Of a stretch of DNA of 64,000 bases, positions 24,023-49,689 are shown in pieces. The number at the start of each line of letters is the position of its first letter. Position 1 is the stretch's first letter. Below the pieces are notes generated by a model. The model did not search any database. It was not told where the DNA came from and saw only the letters and a program-made list of their open reading frames with translations. The translations under genes and the position numbers were made by a program. Source of the stretch: Stramonita haemastoma. Lineage: Eukaryota > Mollusca > Gastropoda > Neogastropoda > Muricidae. The DNA lies in the NCBI GenBank assembly GCA_030674155.1, contig CM060334.1, positions 17,556,774 to 17,620,773 of the forward strand. The letters are read 5' to 3'.

Positions 24023-24140
24023 GGCGCGCACATGCACACGTATGAATGAATATGAATATGATATAATGAATTACACACATGCATGCAAACGTACGCGCAT
24101 GCGCGCTTCCGCGTACGCGCACACACACACACACACATAC
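23980..24140. repeat. (AC)n and mixed CG-rich alternating tract
   Basis: AC repeat at 23981-24018 and 24120-24145, with gtacgcgcatgcgcgc between. Confidence 0.92.
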
Positions 24141-24809
24141 ACACAGATATTGTAGCATTTATTTTACTCAAGTTTACTTGCTTTTATTTGTCCTTTTTTT
24201 ATGGTTCAAGCTTTACTGATAATTAGACCTTTTTTTTTTTTTTTTTTTTTTTTTTAATCCTCCATTCACCTGTCCTCACAAACACTCCGACATACTCCCC
24301 CCCCCCCCCCCCATTATTTGTCTAAAATCACTTTTTAGTGGATAGACGTTAAAAAGGAAGACACACGCACACGTACACACACATATAAACCAAACTGTTA
24401 TTACATGTTGTATAATAAAAACAAATATCAATGATTTTTTTAAAATGAGTATTTTGTCCACTAAAATATTGAGCGCAGTTTAGAATGATAAAAGGTAGCC
24501 ATTCCTACACTTCAAAATCTCTTTTTTACCTAAGCACTGAATCTCACTCTCTCCCCCCCCACTTTCCCCCTCCCCCCCTTTCTCTCTCTCTGGCTGTCTG
24601 TCTTACTACGGGTTAGTTCAGACTTACTGTCATTCACTTATTAAGCAGCATAATTGAGGTGGGAATAAAACTATTTTATATAGCATAGTCTTAGACTTGG
24701 GCACTCTGTAGCACTTTTGAGATGGGAGAAGTTCAAAGTATTTTGCTAGCACATGGGTACTGTCAGTTACAATCTGTCTGGCTCTATCTCTCACACAGCA
24801 TTCATACAA

Positions 24810-25095
24810 ATCATGTGGGTGTTATGTACACCCATGCATAGACTGAAAAGCCTTATCTACTGACAGTGGAAGTTTAAGACACCATAACATTCATAGACTG
24901 AAAAACCCTATCCATTGACTGTAGGTGTTATGTACACCCTTACATTCATAGACCGAAAAACCCTATCCACTGACTGGGTGTTTTAGTCACCCCTACATTT
25001 ATAGACTGAAAACCCTATCCATTGACTGTGGGTGTTTTAGATACCCTTACATTCATAGACTGAAAAACTCTATCCACTGACTGTGGGTGCTTTGC
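24810..25095. repeat. 55-bp minisatellite, copy A side, part 2
   Basis: About five units of the same sequence as 20466-21020, separated from them by ~3.8 kb that holds the RTE-like element and SINE and microsatellite DNA. Confidence 0.85.
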
Positions 25096-25375
25096 CTTTA
25101 GTCACCCTTCCCCTTCACAATACAGCAACAAAGAGAGTAATAAAAAGGGAAAAATTTCTAGCACAGAAGCTCCAGAAGATGGATATGCTATTTGAACTAA
25201 AAGAGCCTCTGGCATCCCTACATTTTTGTTGTTGTACACATACTACTTTGTTATATCCACACCACTAAGTGTTTGGTCTATGCCTTTCTCCACTTGGATC
25301 AGACCAGTTTCCCCTGGATCTTTTAGTTACAGGCCAGGTTCTGCCCTTGTGTTCATGTAGGATGTAGAAAGGTTA

Positions 25376-25404
25376 CCACACACACACACACACACACAAC
25401 ACAC

Positions 25405-25441
<37 letters not shown>
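25376..25441. repeat. (CA)n microsatellite
   Basis: CA repeat shared in position with 54752-54830 on the copy B side. Confidence 0.95.
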
Positions 25442-25444
<3 letters not shown>

Positions 25445-25702
25445 GACTGACTGAAAGTGTTGCACGAACATCTCTGAATGATAGCATATTTCATTTTTCA
25501 CATCTTTTGCAAGCCAAGATTAAATTCTGATGAACAAAAATCTTATTTCCATCTTTCCCTGTGCAAATACAGAAAAATACAGAGGGTACACAGCACTACA
25601 TACTCCTGATATGATCCGACTGTCCTAGACTGACACAGTGAAATGTCCAAACATTTTTCAACCACGCCTTCCTCTATTCACAGTTCATCTTTCCTGTCAC
25701 CA

Positions 25703-26073
25703 GGGGGACGGATAGCCTAGTGGTCAGAACATTGCGCTGGCAATTTGACGACCCAGGTTCGAGTCCGGTCGAGGAGATTTTTCTCCGGGAGTTAACATCA
25801 GTGCTGACTCCACTCTCCCCAAAAGTCCTTCGGATGAGACTTTAAACCGAGGCCCCATGTGCGAACGCATGCAGAACATCTTGCGCACATGCTAAATCCT
25901 GTTCCGCTTTTCGTAAGAGTAGGCCATCGTGTGTCGGTGGGAACAGATGACATTTACCAAAACTGCATACACACGGGGACTGGATGTAAAAAAGCACATG
26001 AGTGCTTATTCCATTATCCCCGATATAAAAGAATACATCAAATCAAATCAAAAAATCAAATCAAAAAATCAAA
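25703..26073 (+). mobile_element. SINE family 3, full-length, private to copy A side
   Basis: tRNA-like head with A box TAGCCTAGTGG and B box GGTTCGAGTCC at 25712-25770, then the body and a tail ending in tattccattatccccgatat and A-rich repeats. tcacca flanks it (25697-25702, 26074-26079). The paralogous locus near 55270 has the empty site, cctgtcaccatttc. Confidence 0.9.
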
Positions 26074-26164
26074 TCACCATTTCTTCTTCACACAGCTTGC
26101 TGGTCTGTCACTCCAGAGCTGGAAGGGGACTCTTCATCTTCATCCCCTTTTGTTGGGGACCTCT

Positions 26165-26225
26165 CCCTCATCATCATCATCATCAGCAGCAGCAGCATTA
26201 GCAGCAGCAGCAGCATCTTCATCCA
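26165..26225 (-). repeat. GCT/GAT triplet repeats after the copy A stop codon
   Basis: On the sense (minus) strand, runs of GCT and GAT triplets begin about a dozen bases after the TAA. The same arrangement follows the copy B stop at 55378-55436. Confidence 0.85.
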
Positions 26226-26227
26226 GC

Positions 26228-40669
<14,442 letters not shown>

Positions 40670-40737
40670 GGTGCCTGTCTGATCACGGCGTTTCACTGAA
40701 ATCAAAAGTAAATCAAACACATGATTGAAGAATGAGG

Positions 40738-40739
<2 letters not shown>

Positions 40740-40808
<69 letters not shown>
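40740..40808. repeat. (CA)n microsatellite
   Basis: CA repeat about 45 bp upstream of the copy A first coding exon acceptor, on the intron side. Confidence 0.97.
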
Positions 40809-40810
<2 letters not shown>

Positions 40811-40875
40811 GGGAACAGATGACATTTACAAAACTGTATACACACAGGGACTGGATGTAAAAAAGCACAAGAATG
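40808..40875 (+). mobile_element. SINE family 3 tail, left half
   Basis: gtgggaacagatgacattta to aagcacaagaatg; it continues at 42235-42290 beyond the retrotransposon insertion. Confidence 0.8.
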
Positions 40876-42234
40876 ACTTGACTCATGCCTGTGAATTCCC
40901 TTGGGAACATAGGGCTGCAACAACACTCCTCCAACGGACTCGGTTCTGGGAGATTCTCTTCAGCTCGGCCCTCGTCATTCTGGCTGCCTTCGTCTCGGCT
41001 TCAATGCTGCTGGGCCAGGTCTGTTTTGGTCGACCTACTTTCCGCTTCCCTTGTGGGTTCCAGTCAAGGGCCTGCCTGGTGATGTTTGAAGCAGGCTTGT
41101 GAAGCCTATGGCCGATCCATCCCCATTTCCTTTTCTTGATCTCCACCTCGATTGGAGCATGTCTAATCCTGTCCCACAGTTCTTCATTTGAGACGACTTC
41201 TGGCCACCTGATACCAAGGATGTTCCTAAGACATCTGTTGGTGAATGTCTGGAGTTTGTGGGTGTTGGTCTTTGTTACCCGCCAGTTTTCTGAGCCGTAC
41301 ACTAGGACCGACTTGACGTTGGTGTTGAATATCCAGATCTTGTTGTGGAGTGAGAGGGTTGTTGATCTCCAGATTGGACGAAGGGTGTTGAAGGCATGAC
41401 GGGCTTTATTTATTCAGCACTTGATGTTTTCAGCTGTCCCCCCATCTTTACTGACGACACTGCCCAGGAAGGTTAATTTGTCAACTTCCTTATGTTTTCT
41501 TGGTGTAGTCGCACTGGGTCTTGTTTCTTGTTGTTCACCCTCATGATCTCTGTCTTCCTGATGTTGATTTGGAGGCCTATCTTTTCGGCTTCTTCCGCAA
41601 CATGACATAGCTTTTCTTGTGCGTCTTGGTGCCTGTGGGAGAGAAGGCTGATGTCTGACATCCAGGTCTTCCAGCTGCTCTGTGAAGGTCCACTGTATGC
41701 AAGTTCTCCTGCCTGCTGTGGCCTGTCACATTATCCAGTCAACCACCAACAGGAAGATGGCTGGTGACAACAGACAGCCTGATGAACACCGGTTCGTACA
41801 GTTAAGGGTTCCATCAATTTCCCGTCATGGATGACTTAACAGGTGGTATCCTCATACAGCTGTAGGATGATGGTGATGAACTTTGTTGAGAAGCCATAGT
41901 GGTGCATCAGTCTCCAGATGACATCTCTGTCAACGCTGTCGAATGCCTTCTGAAAGTCTACAAAGACTGAATACAAGGGGGTCTGCCACTCCAGGGACTG
42001 CTTGATGATGATGCGCATTGTGGCGATCTGATCTGTGCTGCATGATCTGTCTTGTCAGAAGCCTGCCTGTTCATCCCTGAGTGTCTTGTCTAGTGCCGTC
42101 TTCAGTCTTTCTAAGATTATTCTTGTCAGTACTTTCCCTGGTATAGACAGCAGAATAATTCCTCTCCAGTCGTTACAGGATGACAGGTCCCCTTTCTTTG
42201 GCAGTTTCACAAGGTAGCCTTTCTAGTTTCTTCC
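40876..42234 (-). mobile_element. Non-LTR retrotransposon relic inserted in a SINE
   Basis: It encodes pieces of a reverse transcriptase in several frames: QSLEWQTPLYSVFVDFQKAF and DSVDRDVIWRLMHHYGFS (about 42018-41836), GLQINIRKTEIMRVNN (about 41560), and the C-terminal WRVTKTNTHKLQTFTNRCLR to GRPKQTW (41302-40883). A TGA interrupts QAGF(stop)QDRSC near 42050. A perfect 13-bp duplication, aagcacaagaatg, flanks it (40863-40875 and 42235-42247), splitting the tail of a SINE. It is 5'-truncated and non-functional. Confidence 0.88.
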
Positions 42235-42300
42235 AAGCACAAGAATGTTTATCCCATTATCCTCGATAAAAAAGAATACAATAAAAATAAAAACAAACAC
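42235..42300 (+). mobile_element. SINE family 3 tail, right half
   Basis: Resumes with aagcacaagaatgtttatcc and ends in ataaaaataaaaacaaac. Confidence 0.8.
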
Positions 42301-42744
42301 ACACACACACACTGTAATTTATCTGAATGTCTATAGATAGATGCATCCATCTCAGGTTACATGTCAAACTCGTTATGTTAATATCACTACCTCATCAGCA
42401 TGAATCTGACATTTAATGATGCGGCGTTTTACTGCTTTTCACCAGCAACTAAGAACGATATATCGAAATTCAGACAGGCTGAGTACTTGCAATCACACAT
42501 ATGTTTCTTCTGTAATATTCATTCCGTAACAGTTATTTTCTTTCTTGTTTTCATATACATGTACAACAAAGAGGCAATAACACAGGTCGTGTTTAAATTA
42601 TGTACACCACAAAACATAGATCTATCTATATAGATCTAATCGCTTAGATCTAATTTTGTAAATCAATCATTTAAATCTACAGACTTAAGAGCTTGTTTGG
42701 CACAATACTTTTTTTTAACATTGGAAAAAGAACCACTAAAAAAT

Positions 42745-42811
42745 TATTGCATCTCCCATGTGTATGCAGTTTTGTAAATTTTGTTATCCATTCCCACCAG
42801 CACACAATAGC
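42745..42811 (-). mobile_element. SINE family 3 fragment, left of hAT-like insertion
   Basis: tcccatgtgtatgcagtttt to cacacaatagc; the element seems to resume at 43764 (tgctcttctgaaaag). Confidence 0.65.
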
Positions 42812-43763
42812 CAGGGTTCGCGCTAGGATTTTTTAAACCGGTACTGCGAGTTGCCATTTCAGAGATATCTTGACCACTCCCCAAAATCGGTCCCAGAAAA
42901 TAAATCGGGTACCTACTGTGAACAAAACGAAACTATTCAGTGAGGGGGTGGGGAGGGGGGGTTGTTCGGCAGCAAAACTAAATCTAAATTGAACGCAAAT
43001 CTCGCAGACTTTGACTGCCATGCTGCTGCCACTCGCTTCTTGGGCACGAGCCACGCAGGAAATAGGATTTTTTTTCTCAGCGCCTGTGCCACTGTCCGTG
43101 TCAGTCTGTTGTTTTGCATGGCATCATTCGTGAGACTTATATCTTCTTTCTTGTTTCTATGCTTAGCGCTCATCTAGATCTTTCGTTCAATTTAGATTAG
43201 TTTAGACTCTTCTCTCTCAAAGCAACGCGCAAATTCATAGTCAAAGACCCTCCTTTCCGCTTTTCGTAAGAGGTGTGCAGGTGGGAACAGATGACATTTA
43301 CAAAACTGCATACACATGGGGACTGAATGTAAAAAAGCACAGGTGTGCTTATTCCATTATCCTCGATGTAAAAGATTAAAAGAATAAAGATTAAATAAAT
43401 CTAGGCCCCATTTACTCATTGTGAAGGAAGTTACTGTCATGCCGAGAAGAGCGCGAAGCTCTTTTCTTTCACAGTAAAGCTTGCTGTTCTGAGTCTAGGC
43501 TAATCATGCTGGCGCCAAAGATGTTCGTCGGATTGGGGGGGGGGTGGGGGGGGGGGTGGGTAGGAAGGGGTAGGTGCGTAAGCACAGTAAAGGCGCATGA
43601 CAGACTGTCAGAAAATGTCACTTCAGACTTTTTTTTTGAGACGGAAATCTAATCGGTCACAGGCAAACAGAATCTGTACGCGGTACCGGCTGCTTCGAAA
43701 ATTTTCGGTATTCCCGGTTTACAATCGGTAAAATACCGACAATTACCGGTTATCGCGAACCTG
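42812..43763. mobile_element. hAT-like non-autonomous DNA element
   Basis: The ends are inverted: CAGGGTTCGCG at 42812 and CGCGAACCTG ending at 43763, followed inward by related AT/CCGG-rich sequence (ccggtactg, ccggttat). A 6-bp duplication, aatagc, flanks it (42806-42811 and 43764-43769). hAT elements normally make 8 bp, so the class is tentative. It interrupts a minus-strand SINE. Inside is another SINE fragment (43255-43400) and a minus open frame (AVKVCEICVQF, SAKHRNKKEDISL) of unknown origin. Confidence 0.55.
43255..43405 (+). mobile_element. SINE family 3 tail fragment inside hAT-like element
   Basis: ccgcttttcgtaagag, ggtgggaacagatgacattt and the tail ttatcctcgatgtaaaag with (ataaa)n. 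Confidence 0.75.
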
Positions 43764-43995
43764 AATAGCATGCTCTTCTGAAAAGAACAAACAGGTTTTC
43801 AGAGCGTAGAATTGGCAGAGAAAAAAAAAAAGAGGAAAGTAAACTGGGATCCAGGGCCACTCAGGCCTGGTGGGGTGCAGAGGCAAAGCCCTGCTGGGGG
43901 TCCAGGGGGGCGAAGCCCCTGGCCGAAAATGATTTTTAGCATTTTAAAGGCATTTTGGAGGCCTCTGCAGGCACCATTTTGAGCAATGTGAGAAA

Positions 43996-43998
<3 letters not shown>

Positions 43999-44073
<75 letters not shown>

Positions 44074-44115
44074 TGTGTGTGTGTGAGTGAGAGAGAGAGA
44101 CAGAGAGAGAGACAG
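43999..44115. repeat. (GT)n then (GA)n microsatellite
   Basis: GT repeat to 44085, then GA-rich. Confidence 0.96.
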
Positions 44116-44240
44116 ACTCAGACTTTTAGACCTTCCATAAAGAACCACCAGAGTATGTCAAACTTGTTTTAAAAAGATCCCTTCAGGGTAGCTGTAACAT
44201 AAGTTTGTGTGTACAACTATGATGGTTAATGGAAAACATG

Positions 44241-44420
<180 letters not shown>

Positions 44421-44886
44421 CAGTGTGTGAGAGAAATGAGGACATAAACATCCAGCAACTAATTACAGAATTAAAAAAGGGGATGTATGTGTGTAGTGAT
44501 ATCCAGGCATGGTACTGGAGGAAAAGCACTTTTCCCTGAAATGTAGTGGGGGTCCAGGGGGCATTGCCCCCTCATGGGGTCAAGGGGCAGAGCCCCCTGA
44601 AGCTGAAGGTTTTTTGACAATTCTAGCCTGTTTAAAGGCCTCTCCTTGAACTAATTTCAGTTTTCACACTAAGCAATTTCTGCCCTAAAATAAGCTCTCC
44701 AAGTATGACTTTTTCTGTCATTACTTCAATCTAAAGGAAGTTCTACACTTAAGTAATCACATAGCAAAAATAAGTACATTTCTAGACAAATGTGCCCAAA
44801 TGCAGATAGAGGAAGAAAGAGAAAGAAAGGGCAGACACACACAGAGAAACAGAGAGGGGGGGGGGGGTAAGAGAGAGGGAGAGGTG

Positions 44887-44889
<3 letters not shown>

Positions 44890-44923
<34 letters not shown>

Positions 44924-44945
44924 TGACAGACAGACAGACAGACAC
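44890..44945. repeat. (GACA)n microsatellite
   Basis: About thirteen tetranucleotides. Confidence 0.95.
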
Positions 44946-45437
44946 CGCCAGAAAGAGAAAGGGCAGGCTGGTCGCCTGCCCACTGTTATGATACTGTAAA
45001 CATTGCTCTCTGACCCCATACATGCCCCATACCCCATGCTCTGAAGGCAGCCAGTGAAAGCCCCCCCCCCCACTTCTCTTCCTAACGTCCCTCTTCACCC
45101 CTCTGCCTTAGGCTTACAGCTGCAACCGACACCCTTCTGTCAACAGATACCTAGTAGACTGGTGATGTAAAGAAGAGAAGCGAAGTACTGGGCATGGAAG
45201 CATCCTATCCCTTGACCAGTTCTCTGTGGGTTTCGTTATTTTTCTTTTCTTTTTTTTTTGTTTTGCTTTTTTTTTCTTTTCCGCGGATGTACCATGCCTG
45301 ATTATCCTATGTCTGCCTGTTTATGTACACTTGTTCTGTTTTTCATTTTCTGAAGAAGCTGTATGTTTTCTTCCCTGCTTGGATATCCTGAGTGTTGTCC
45401 ACAGCAGTATGTTTATCTGTGTCAGTCTGCAAGAGTT

Positions 45438-45745
45438 CTATTCCCACGGATGGAGTAGATCACCTTCCTGTGTTTTGCCTTTTGCAAAATCAATGGTCTT
45501 CAAGTGCTCTGCGGCCCTGGCTAGCATAGAGAATGTTGCACTGGCAAGCTTCGCAAAACGCTTTGCCTGCAGCATCCAGTCTGCCAATGTGCTCGCCAAT
45601 CCACACATTTCGATCCCCAACCTTGACTTCACCATCCACCCACTCCCATTTCCATGCATTTTTGCATCCTCTGTAATCATTAGCATGAGTCCGATCCATG
45701 ATCGTTCTCCTGCATATGCCAGCCATTTTGAAATTTCGCACATAG
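45438..45745 (-). pseudogene. Decayed zinc-finger-like reading frame
   Basis: One minus frame reads NAWKWEWVDGEVKVGDRNVW, then AFCEACQCNILYASQGRRAL and EDH before a stop. The pattern C..C...I.Y...G...L..H resembles the N-terminal zinc-binding motif found in hAT-type transposases and related domesticated proteins. The frame ends before a second His. Flanking ccgcgg-rich palindromic DNA (45840-45940) suggests a DNA transposon. No start or splice context is convincing. Confidence 0.35.
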
Positions 45746-46011
45746 GGGCCTAGCCCTTGATCGCTTTAACTAGGCCTACTGAGTCTAGTGAGTGAGAACT
45801 GAACTCTTTGATGACACTCGCACCATTTAAGAATTTCATCTGGTTTGGGGGGGGGTTTTCCCAGATTTTTTTTTCCGCGGATATAAGATTTAAAAAATCG
45901 GAAATCCGCGGAAACGCGGAGAATTCTATGCTCTGGGTTTTATAACAAGTGCACAAAGTGTTCTGAATGTGTTCGCACACTGGACTGAGCCTCAAGTCTT
46001 GGGTCATAATA

Positions 46012-46768
46012 ACAATACTGTAGTGTAGAACATTCTTGAAACTTCATCAGCAAAACATTTAAATTTATCAAGTTATATGCCAGCCAAAGATAATGACATT
46101 AGTTCTCAATTCAACTACAGTATAGATAGATAATGTTCAAAATCAATTCTCAATTTAACTAAAATTAAAAACACTGTAATCATCCCTGAAATAAAATTTC
46201 ATCCTCCAAGCATGCATCATTAAGTATAGAGTGTCATCCTATCAGACTTATGAAGTTATGTGATTTAAACAACCATACAAAACAGGCTTTTTAGATTCAT
46301 GTAATGTTCAATCTATTCACAAATTACAAGTGCTAGTTAGGAAATCTGAATCTAAACATCAAGCAAATTGATTTCAACAGATTATTCTTTCACTTGTCAG
46401 TGAATCACTTAATCTTCACACTGGACCAAAGCTTAGAGAATTCCATTTTTGGTCAACATTTTGATCTGGAAGATAGATCTCCATTTCTTGGCTGTCATTC
46501 TTTGGTGTTGATGATGATTTTGATGTTTTGTTGTTGCTGCTGTTGCTGTTGCTGTTTTATCACCAACTTCTTATGCTGTTGTTACACAGTAATAATGTTT
46601 AAACCCATCTTAGTTCTTACAGTGTTATGTTGTTTCATAATTGTCTTATTTTCTAAGCTAATTATTTGGAACCCCAGTTTCGTTCTTTATCAATATTATG
46701 GCCAAGGTCATGTAGTGTAGACCTCCATTTTGGCCAGCCCACCATTAGGCTAGGCCTATTGTTAAAAG
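46012..46768. other. Region without recognisable feature
   Basis: AT-rich; a short (TTG/CTG)n at 46525-46555. Confidence 0.5.
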
Positions 46769-46769
46769 T

Positions 46770-47020
46770 CCGATGAGAAAACCGTGGTTCCCTATGTGCG
46801 ATCGCATGCAGAACATCTTGGCACATGTTAAACCAGTTCCCCTTAGCCTATACTGCTATAGGCCTAGGAAGTGAAGGCCATTGTGAGCCAGTGGCAACAG
46901 ATGACAAAATTGACAAAACAGCATACAAATGTCGACTTGATGCATAAAACAAAAACAAAAAAAACCTACATGAGTGCTTATTAGGCTATTCCATTATCAT
47001 TGGAGTGAAAGAACGAGACA
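46770..47020 (+). mobile_element. SINE family 3, old and degenerate
   Basis: Recognisable by gcgatcgcatgcagaacatc, cagtggcaacagatgac and tccattatcattggagtg. Confidence 0.6.
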
Positions 47021-47166
47021 AAAAAATAATTTAAAAAAGCAAAAAAGAAAACCACAACCAACGTAGTGGTAGGCCTAACAGCATGGCAGCTGAGAGTCCT
47101 CAGAGGAGAAACTCCCTTCAAACATGTATATATCTACTGATGTGAAAAGAATAAATTTCCACTTAC

Positions 47167-47295
47167 AAACTTTGTTCCTTGACCACTCCAGTAATGGCAG
47201 CACAACTTGGAAAAGAAACGTCGGACCTTAGACGTATAGGCTAGCCTAGCTCTGGCCTATCAAACAAACGAAGTCAAATACTGAAGCAGTAGGGC
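47167..47295 (-). promoter_or_regulatory. Candidate non-coding first exon and promoter of copy A
   Basis: On the minus strand a CpG-containing segment ends in a perfect gtaagt donor at 47166. Immediately upstream, 47298-47317 carries GGAAGCGGAAATGACGTG, an ETS-like site next to a CRE-like TGACGTG. That pairing is common in housekeeping-type promoters. No in-frame coding continues into the exon at 40695. The link to copy A rests on strand and position only. Confidence 0.3.
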
Positions 47296-47469
47296 AAAGG
47301 AAGCGGAAATGACGTGTAAGCTAATAGTACTACTCCAGAGTTAGGCCTAATGGTCGAGGCAGTTCAATGGCAGTTTCATGTGCGAATAGGCCTAATTCCT
47401 AATTTCATAATATCCATCTATCTATTTGTCTATCTATCAATCTATCTTTCTATATATCCCTTAGTCTAG

Positions 47470-47705
47470 ATAGAACCATGGGGGCACGCCTGAAGACTTG
47501 ACAACCGGTTCCCTCCATTCCTCTCTGTTCTGCCTTTTTCAAAATTTGGTTGCTCTAGGCTTGTCCATTAGCTGATGTTGTCCTCCAATCTCTTCCTTGG
47601 TCTGCCTTTTTTCTTCCTCCTTGAACAGTGCCTTGCAGTATTGTTTTTGCAAGTCTTATTGATCTTGTGACATGCCCATACCAATTAAGTTTATGCTTCT
47701 TTAGA
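47470..47705 (-). mobile_element. RTE-like 3' end fragment
   Basis: Encodes KKHKLNWYGHVTRSIRLAKT, ILQGTVQGGRKKADQGRD and EWTG-like remnants, the conserved RTE C-terminus also present in the element at 21467. Only the 3' end is present. Confidence 0.75.
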
Positions 47706-49090
47706 ATTGATATAATAATAAAATGGAGGCTTATATAGCGCGAATTCCCCCCAAAAAACATGGGCTCACTGCGCTCTACAATCAAATCAATTTAAATAGG
47801 TTACATATGAACGTGAAAAATTTGACTAGCACAAAAAATAAGGAAAAAATGCATACACATACAATACACAGCATATTATATGGCCAGAGAATAAAAGTAA
47901 AATAAGAGCAATATCGTCAAGAAAATGTGCAGTGCAGTACAATGCACACACACACACGCACGCACGCACGCACACGCGCGCGCGCGCGCACGCAATAAAC
48001 ACATGCATACGCAAAACACACAACACAGAATAACTAAGAAAACGGCACATTCACGGATTTACCCTACATGTACTCACATTAACAAAAAAGAAGATGAAGT
48101 AAAATAGAAATGAAGAACCTTATCATATCCCAAACAGCAAAAGACCAGCACTAGAGTCAGAGATGAGTCAATAAAATGGGAAATCAATTTTGATTAGTGG
48201 TCAGGGAGAAGAATCAGATAAAAAGGTGTGTTTTGAACAACCTTTTAAAGGAGGAAGTAGAGTCAGTGTGTCTTATTTCAGATGGAAGTGCGTTCCAGAG
48301 AGTGGGACCTACATGAGAGAATGAGCACTCGCATGCTGTGGTTTTTTTTACTTTAGGAACTCTCAAGATTACTTTGTTCAAGAAGAAACTATGACAATGC
48401 ATCATAACTTTGTACTGGATACGAGCTTGGGTTGGAAGCCAGTGCAGATTTCACAATACAGGTGTGATGTGATTAGCTTCTTTGTTTTGAGTACCAATCC
48501 CGCAGCTGAGTTTTGTACCTTTTGTAGTTTCTCAATTAAAAACTTGGGACAGCCTGCAAGCAGGGAGTTTGCATAGCCAAGCCTAATAGAACAAGGGCAC
48601 AGACGAGTTTCTTGGCTGTATCTACATGGATATACATTCTGATGTTACTAATCTGACGAAGCCAGCATAAGCTGAACAGCAAGTCTGTGAAACACGTTTC
48701 TCAATTGACATGGTATTTGTCATGATGAATCCTAGATTATGCGCTGATGGTGAGAAAGAACTATCTGATTTTCCAACTGGGATGGTAGATTAACTAATAG
48801 AGAAGAATGAGTGGAGTGAATCAGCAGGGCTTCTGTTTTATCGTCATTTAATTTCAATTTGTTTCTAGTCATCCAGGATTTGACGTGGGATATACAATTT
48901 TGCATGATTTCAATAGGATTGTCGACATTATCAGGACGGCATTTAGAGTAAAGTTGGGAGTCATCCGCAAAAGACTGATTTTGGATAGAGTGACTGCTAA
49001 TGAGGGTGTTCAGTGGCTTGGTGTACATGATGAAAAGAATGGGTCCCAAGACTGATACAAGAGAAGCAAAATGAGTGTTGGGGATTTATG
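47706..49090 (-). mobile_element. CR1/L2-like non-LTR retrotransposon, 5'-truncated
   Basis: Minus frames encode GPILFIMYTKPLNTLISSHS, the RT motif FADDSQLYSKCRPDN, SWMTRNKLKLNDDKTEALLI, and after frame breaks the family-typical C-terminus CSFSHVGPTLWNALPSEIRH and FKRLFKTHLFI. The 3' UTR contains tatatagcgcgaattcccc and ends in an (ATT)-type tail at about 47715. It interrupts an older RTE-type fragment at 47470-47705. Confidence 0.82.
47945..47995. repeat. (CA)/(CG) alternating tract
   Basis: cacacacgcacgcacgcacg then cacgcgcgcgcgcgcgcac. Confidence 0.93.
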
Positions 49091-49094
49091 TGTT

Positions 49095-49688
49095 TGGTAA
49101 GACTGGGCGCATTATCAATCTGTTATTGGAGTGCCAGCCAAAGTGCTAAGAAATCCCCTCACTGCTTTAGTAGCTGTGAAAGAACAGTACACAGCTGTAT
49201 AAACAGCTCTGTGAAACAGACACCAACTTTGCACTGACCACTGGCCCAGCAGCAGTCAACCTGCTAATGGATTGTTTACAGTGGAGTACTTAGCACGTGT
49301 CTACAGCCGCCAGGATTGAAGTACTCCGCAAGAAAAGTAGGCACCACGCATGCCTGTAGCCTGTAGTGCATGGCCCTGGTTGTTGTTGTTCTACTTTATT
49401 TGACTGTTCCAAGAGGCAGCAGTTGGAAAATGAAGAAGTTTACATGAAGGAGTTTATTTTTTTTTGTAAATTAATCAGTTTAGTTTAATCTGCCACAGTA
49501 GATAGACATAGAAACTGAACTTGTATGTGTTTGGTATCATAACAATCTGCTTTTTATTATCTTTCTAAAGATGGGGCTTGCGGCTTGTTTCCTTTAGATA
49601 TGCATTGTCAGGAGTTATTTTGTACGGAAGTCAAATCCCCCCTCACAGCCCTATCTGAAGTAGTTGCTATACAACCCTCCTCTTTCTG
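49095..49688. other. Region without recognisable feature
   Basis: Between the CR1-like and RTE-like relics; possibly old retrotransposon 5' DNA, not recognisable. Confidence 0.45.
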
Positions 49689-49689
49689 C

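Noticed and set aside
42937..43173. Minus frame MSAKHRNKKEDISL... as a host gene exon
   Set aside because: It lies inside the hAT-like element and has no supported splice partner; left as element content.
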